A stretch of 8,507 bases of DNA. Source: Ruminiclostridium sp. GTDB taxonomy: Bacteria > Bacillota_A > Clostridia > Oscillospirales > Oscillospiraceae. Made by a program: the position numbers and the translations under genes. The stretch covers positions 1 through 8,507 of the forward strand of contig JAFXCU010000012.1 in assembly GCA_017521345.1 (NCBI GenBank). Reading direction: 5' to 3'. The notes beneath the pieces were generated by a model. It had not been told where the DNA came from. It saw nothing but the letters and a program-made list of their open reading frames with translations, and did not search any database. How positions within the stretch are numbered: position 1 is the stretch's first letter; the number at the start of each line of letters is the position of its first letter. Of the stretch, positions 5,602 to 8,507 are shown one piece after another.

Positions 5602-5611
5602 AGAAACAGTT

Positions 5612-7327
5612 ATGGAAATGACTGGCGCCAAGATCTTACTGGAATGTCTGCTGGAGCAGGGTGTTGACACCGTGTTCGGTTACCCCGGCGGCACCATTCT
5701 GAACGTCTATGACGAACTCTACCACTATCAGGATAAGATCACCCACATCCTGACCGCCCACGAGCAGGGCGCTGCTCACGCCGCTGACGGCTATGCCCGC
5801 TCCACCGGCAAGGTGGGCGTGTGCTTTGCCACCTCCGGCCCCGGTGCCTGCAACCTGACCACCGGCATCGCCACCGCTTACATGGATTCTTCCCCCGTGG
5901 TCTTCATCTCCTGCAACGTGCCCCAGGCCCTCATCGGCAAGGACGCCTTCCAGGAAGTCGACATCACCGGCATCACCATGCCCATCACCAAGTGCACCTA
6001 CCTGATCCGCGACGTCAATGACCTGGCCGACTCCGTTCGTGAGGCCTTCGCTCTGGCCCGCTCCGGCCGTCCCGGCCCTGTCATGATCGACATCGTCAAG
6101 GATGTTACTGCTGCCAAGGGCGAGTTCGAGTACCTGCCCAAGGAGAAGCACGCCACCTCCGGTCGCCTGGCCTCCCTGATGGAGCGTGCCCGCACCTCCG
6201 CCCTGAAGATGCCCGAGCCCGACCAGGGCGACATCAACAAGCTGGTGGACATGATCGCCGAGTCCCAGAAGCCCATGCTCATCTGCGGCGGCGGCGTGGT
6301 CCGTGGCCGTGCCCACGAGGAGTTCCGTGAGTTCGCCCGCCGCATCGACGCACCCGTTGCCATCACCCTCATGGGCGGCGGCGGCATCTCCGGCACCGAC
6401 CCCCTGGCCACCGGCATGATCGGCATGCACGGCTCCAAGGCCTCCAACATGGCCTGCGACGGCTGCGACCTGCTCATCGCAGTGGGCTGCCGTTTCTCTG
6501 ACCGTGTGGCCCTGAAGCCCGACACCTTTGCCCGCAACGCAAAGATCGTCCACATCGACATCGACCGTGCTGAGATCAACAAGAACGTCCAGACCGACCA
6601 CCACATCATCGGCGACGCCAAGCAGGTCCTGGAGCTGCTGAACCGCAAGGTCCCCAAGTACGAGCACCCCGAGTGGAAGAAGTACGTCTTCTCCTTCCCC
6701 GCCGAGACCCAGTACGACGACAGCCATGTCATGAGCCCCAAGCAGATCCTGTCCACCGTCTCCCGCCTGTGCCCCGAGGACACCATCGTCTCCACCGACG
6801 TGGGCCAGCACCAGATGTGGGCCATCCAGCACTTCCACTTTGACTATCCCGGTCAGCTGCTGACCTCCGGCGGCTTCGGCACCATGGGCTTCGGTCTGGG
6901 CGCAGCCATCGGCGCAAAGATGGGCAACCCCGACAAGTGCGTCATCCACATCACCGGCGACGGCTCCTTCCGCATGAACTGCAACGAGCTGTCCACCGAG
7001 GAGTTCTACAAGCTGCCCATCATCACCTTCGTCATGAACAACCGCCGCCTGGGCATGGTCCGTCAGTGGCAGGAGCTGGTCTATGACAAGCGCTTCTTCC
7101 AGACCACCACCGAGCGGGGCCCCAGCTTCTCCAAGCTGGCTGAGGCCAACGGTCTCCAGGGCTTCCGGGTGAGCACCGTGGAGGAGCTGGAGGAAGCCAT
7201 CCAGGCCGCTCTGGCAGCTGCAGAGAACGGCCAGGGCACCGTCATCGACTGCGACATCTACGAGGGTGAGCTGGTCCGTCCCATGGTCAACGGCGGCAAG
7301 CACATCACCGAATTCCTGGTCAACTAA
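5612..7327 (+). CDS. ilvB: Acetolactate synthase, large (catalytic) subunit
   Basis: This thiamine diphosphate enzyme condenses two pyruvates to acetolactate, or pyruvate with 2-ketobutyrate to acetohydroxybutyrate: the first common step of valine, leucine and isoleucine synthesis. The 571-residue length is normal. Order: pyrimidine-binding domain (about 1-170) with catalytic E51 (AHEQGAAHAADGYAR); central FAD-binding domain (about 205-345); cofactor-binding domain (about 375-550) with the motif GDGSF at 449-453 ending in NN at 476-477. The following RLGMVRQWQE contains W486, equivalent to the substrate-channel tryptophan of plant enzymes. This distinguishes biosynthetic acetohydroxyacid synthase from the FAD-free catabolic AlsS type. 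Codons are strongly NNC-biased, suggesting high expression. It is the first full gene of the operon, 18 bases before ilvN. Confidence 0.97.
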   Translation: MEMTGAKILLECLLEQGVDTVFGYPGGTILNVYDELYHYQDKITHILTAHEQGAAHAADGYARSTGKVGVCFATSGPGACNLTTGIATAYMDSSPVVFISCNVPQALIGKDAFQEVDITGITMPITKCTYLIRDVNDLADSVREAFALARSGRPGPVMIDIVKDVTAAKGEFEYLPKEKHATSGRLASLMERARTSALKMPEPDQGDINKLVDMIAESQKPMLICGGGVVRGRAHEEFREFARRIDAPVAITLMGGGGISGTDPLATGMIGMHGSKASNMACDGCDLLIAVGCRFSDRVALKPDTFARNAKIVHIDIDRAEINKNVQTDHHIIGDAKQVLELLNRKVPKYEHPEWKKYVFSFPAETQYDDSHVMSPKQILSTVSRLCPEDTIVSTDVGQHQMWAIQHFHFDYPGQLLTSGGFGTMGFGLGAAIGAKMGNPDKCVIHITGDGSFRMNCNELSTEEFYKLPIITFVMNNRRLGMVRQWQELVYDKRFFQTTTERGPSFSKLAEANGLQGFRVSTVEELEEAIQAALAAAENGQGTVIDCDIYEGELVRPMVNGGKHITEFLVN

Positions 7328-7345
7328 GAAAAGGAGGTCAAGAAC

Positions 7346-8507
<1,162 letters not shown>

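Larger units (their letters stand above)
5280..5611 (+). promoter_or_regulatory. ilv operon leader: probable peptide-coding transcription attenuator
   Basis: In order the leader holds a short frame rich in Ile, Val and Leu codons (5321-5404), a long hairpin over those codons (5363-5408), a second small frame (5404-5520) and an intrinsic terminator (5503-5553) before ilvB. In enteric ilv, leu and thr operons this layout couples leader translation to termination: a ribosome starved for the charged tRNA stalls and prevents the terminator from forming. I see no AGGGTGGNACCGCG-like T-box sequence. I could not find a convincing antiterminator by eye; only 5-6 bp alternatives are visible, such as 5457-5462 with 5544-5549. 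The switching mechanism is therefore inferred, while the parts are seen. Confidence 0.75.

Overview
The window looks like chromosomal DNA from a GC-rich, low-oxygen Firmicute. The Oscillospiraceae/Flavonifractor-like gut Clostridia are my best guess. This rests on strong AGGAGG-type ribosome binding sites, Gram-positive style protein families, NNC/NNG-rich codons, and a repeat of a type I associate with that group. The assignment is inference, because no rRNA or marker gene is present.

Left part (1-335): about 300 bases without a convincing gene, but packed with perfect short inverted repeats. It ends in an intrinsic terminator for the leftward genes. Then come two leftward genes, 18 bases apart and probably one operon: a three-domain Xaa-Pro aminopeptidase (M24 family, 1077-2858) followed by a membrane-anchored N-acetylmuramoyl-L-alanine amidase (336-1058). 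Upstream of the aminopeptidase is a MITE-like element of about 160 bases with 22-base terminal inverted repeats (2935-3096). It abuts the stop codon of a leftward AEC-family (auxin efflux carrier/malate permease type) transporter (3099-4052).

Centre (4053-5165): a divergent promoter region separates the transporter from a rightward ketopantoate reductase-family gene (panE type). Both genes start further downstream than the longest open frames suggest.

Right part (5245-8507): the branched-chain amino acid operon ilvB-ilvN-ilvC, with ilvC cut by the window edge. A leader of about 330 bases precedes it. The leader has a near-consensus promoter and a 27-codon leader peptide rich in rare Ile, Val and Leu codons. 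Those codons lie inside a long near-perfect hairpin, and a strong intrinsic terminator stands about 60 bases before ilvB. This is the layout of a ribosome-mediated transcription attenuator. I see no T-box sequence, which is the more familiar control of ilv operons in Firmicutes. A second small frame starts on the leader peptide stop (TAATG) and ends exactly at the loop of the terminator. This leader is the most interesting part of the window.

Metabolically, IlvBN makes acetolactate or acetohydroxybutyrate, and IlvC converts these to the dihydroxyacids leading to valine, leucine, isoleucine and 2-ketoisovalerate. 2-Ketoisovalerate is also the precursor of ketopantoate, the substrate of PanE, so the panE-like gene upstream is a plausible functional neighbour.
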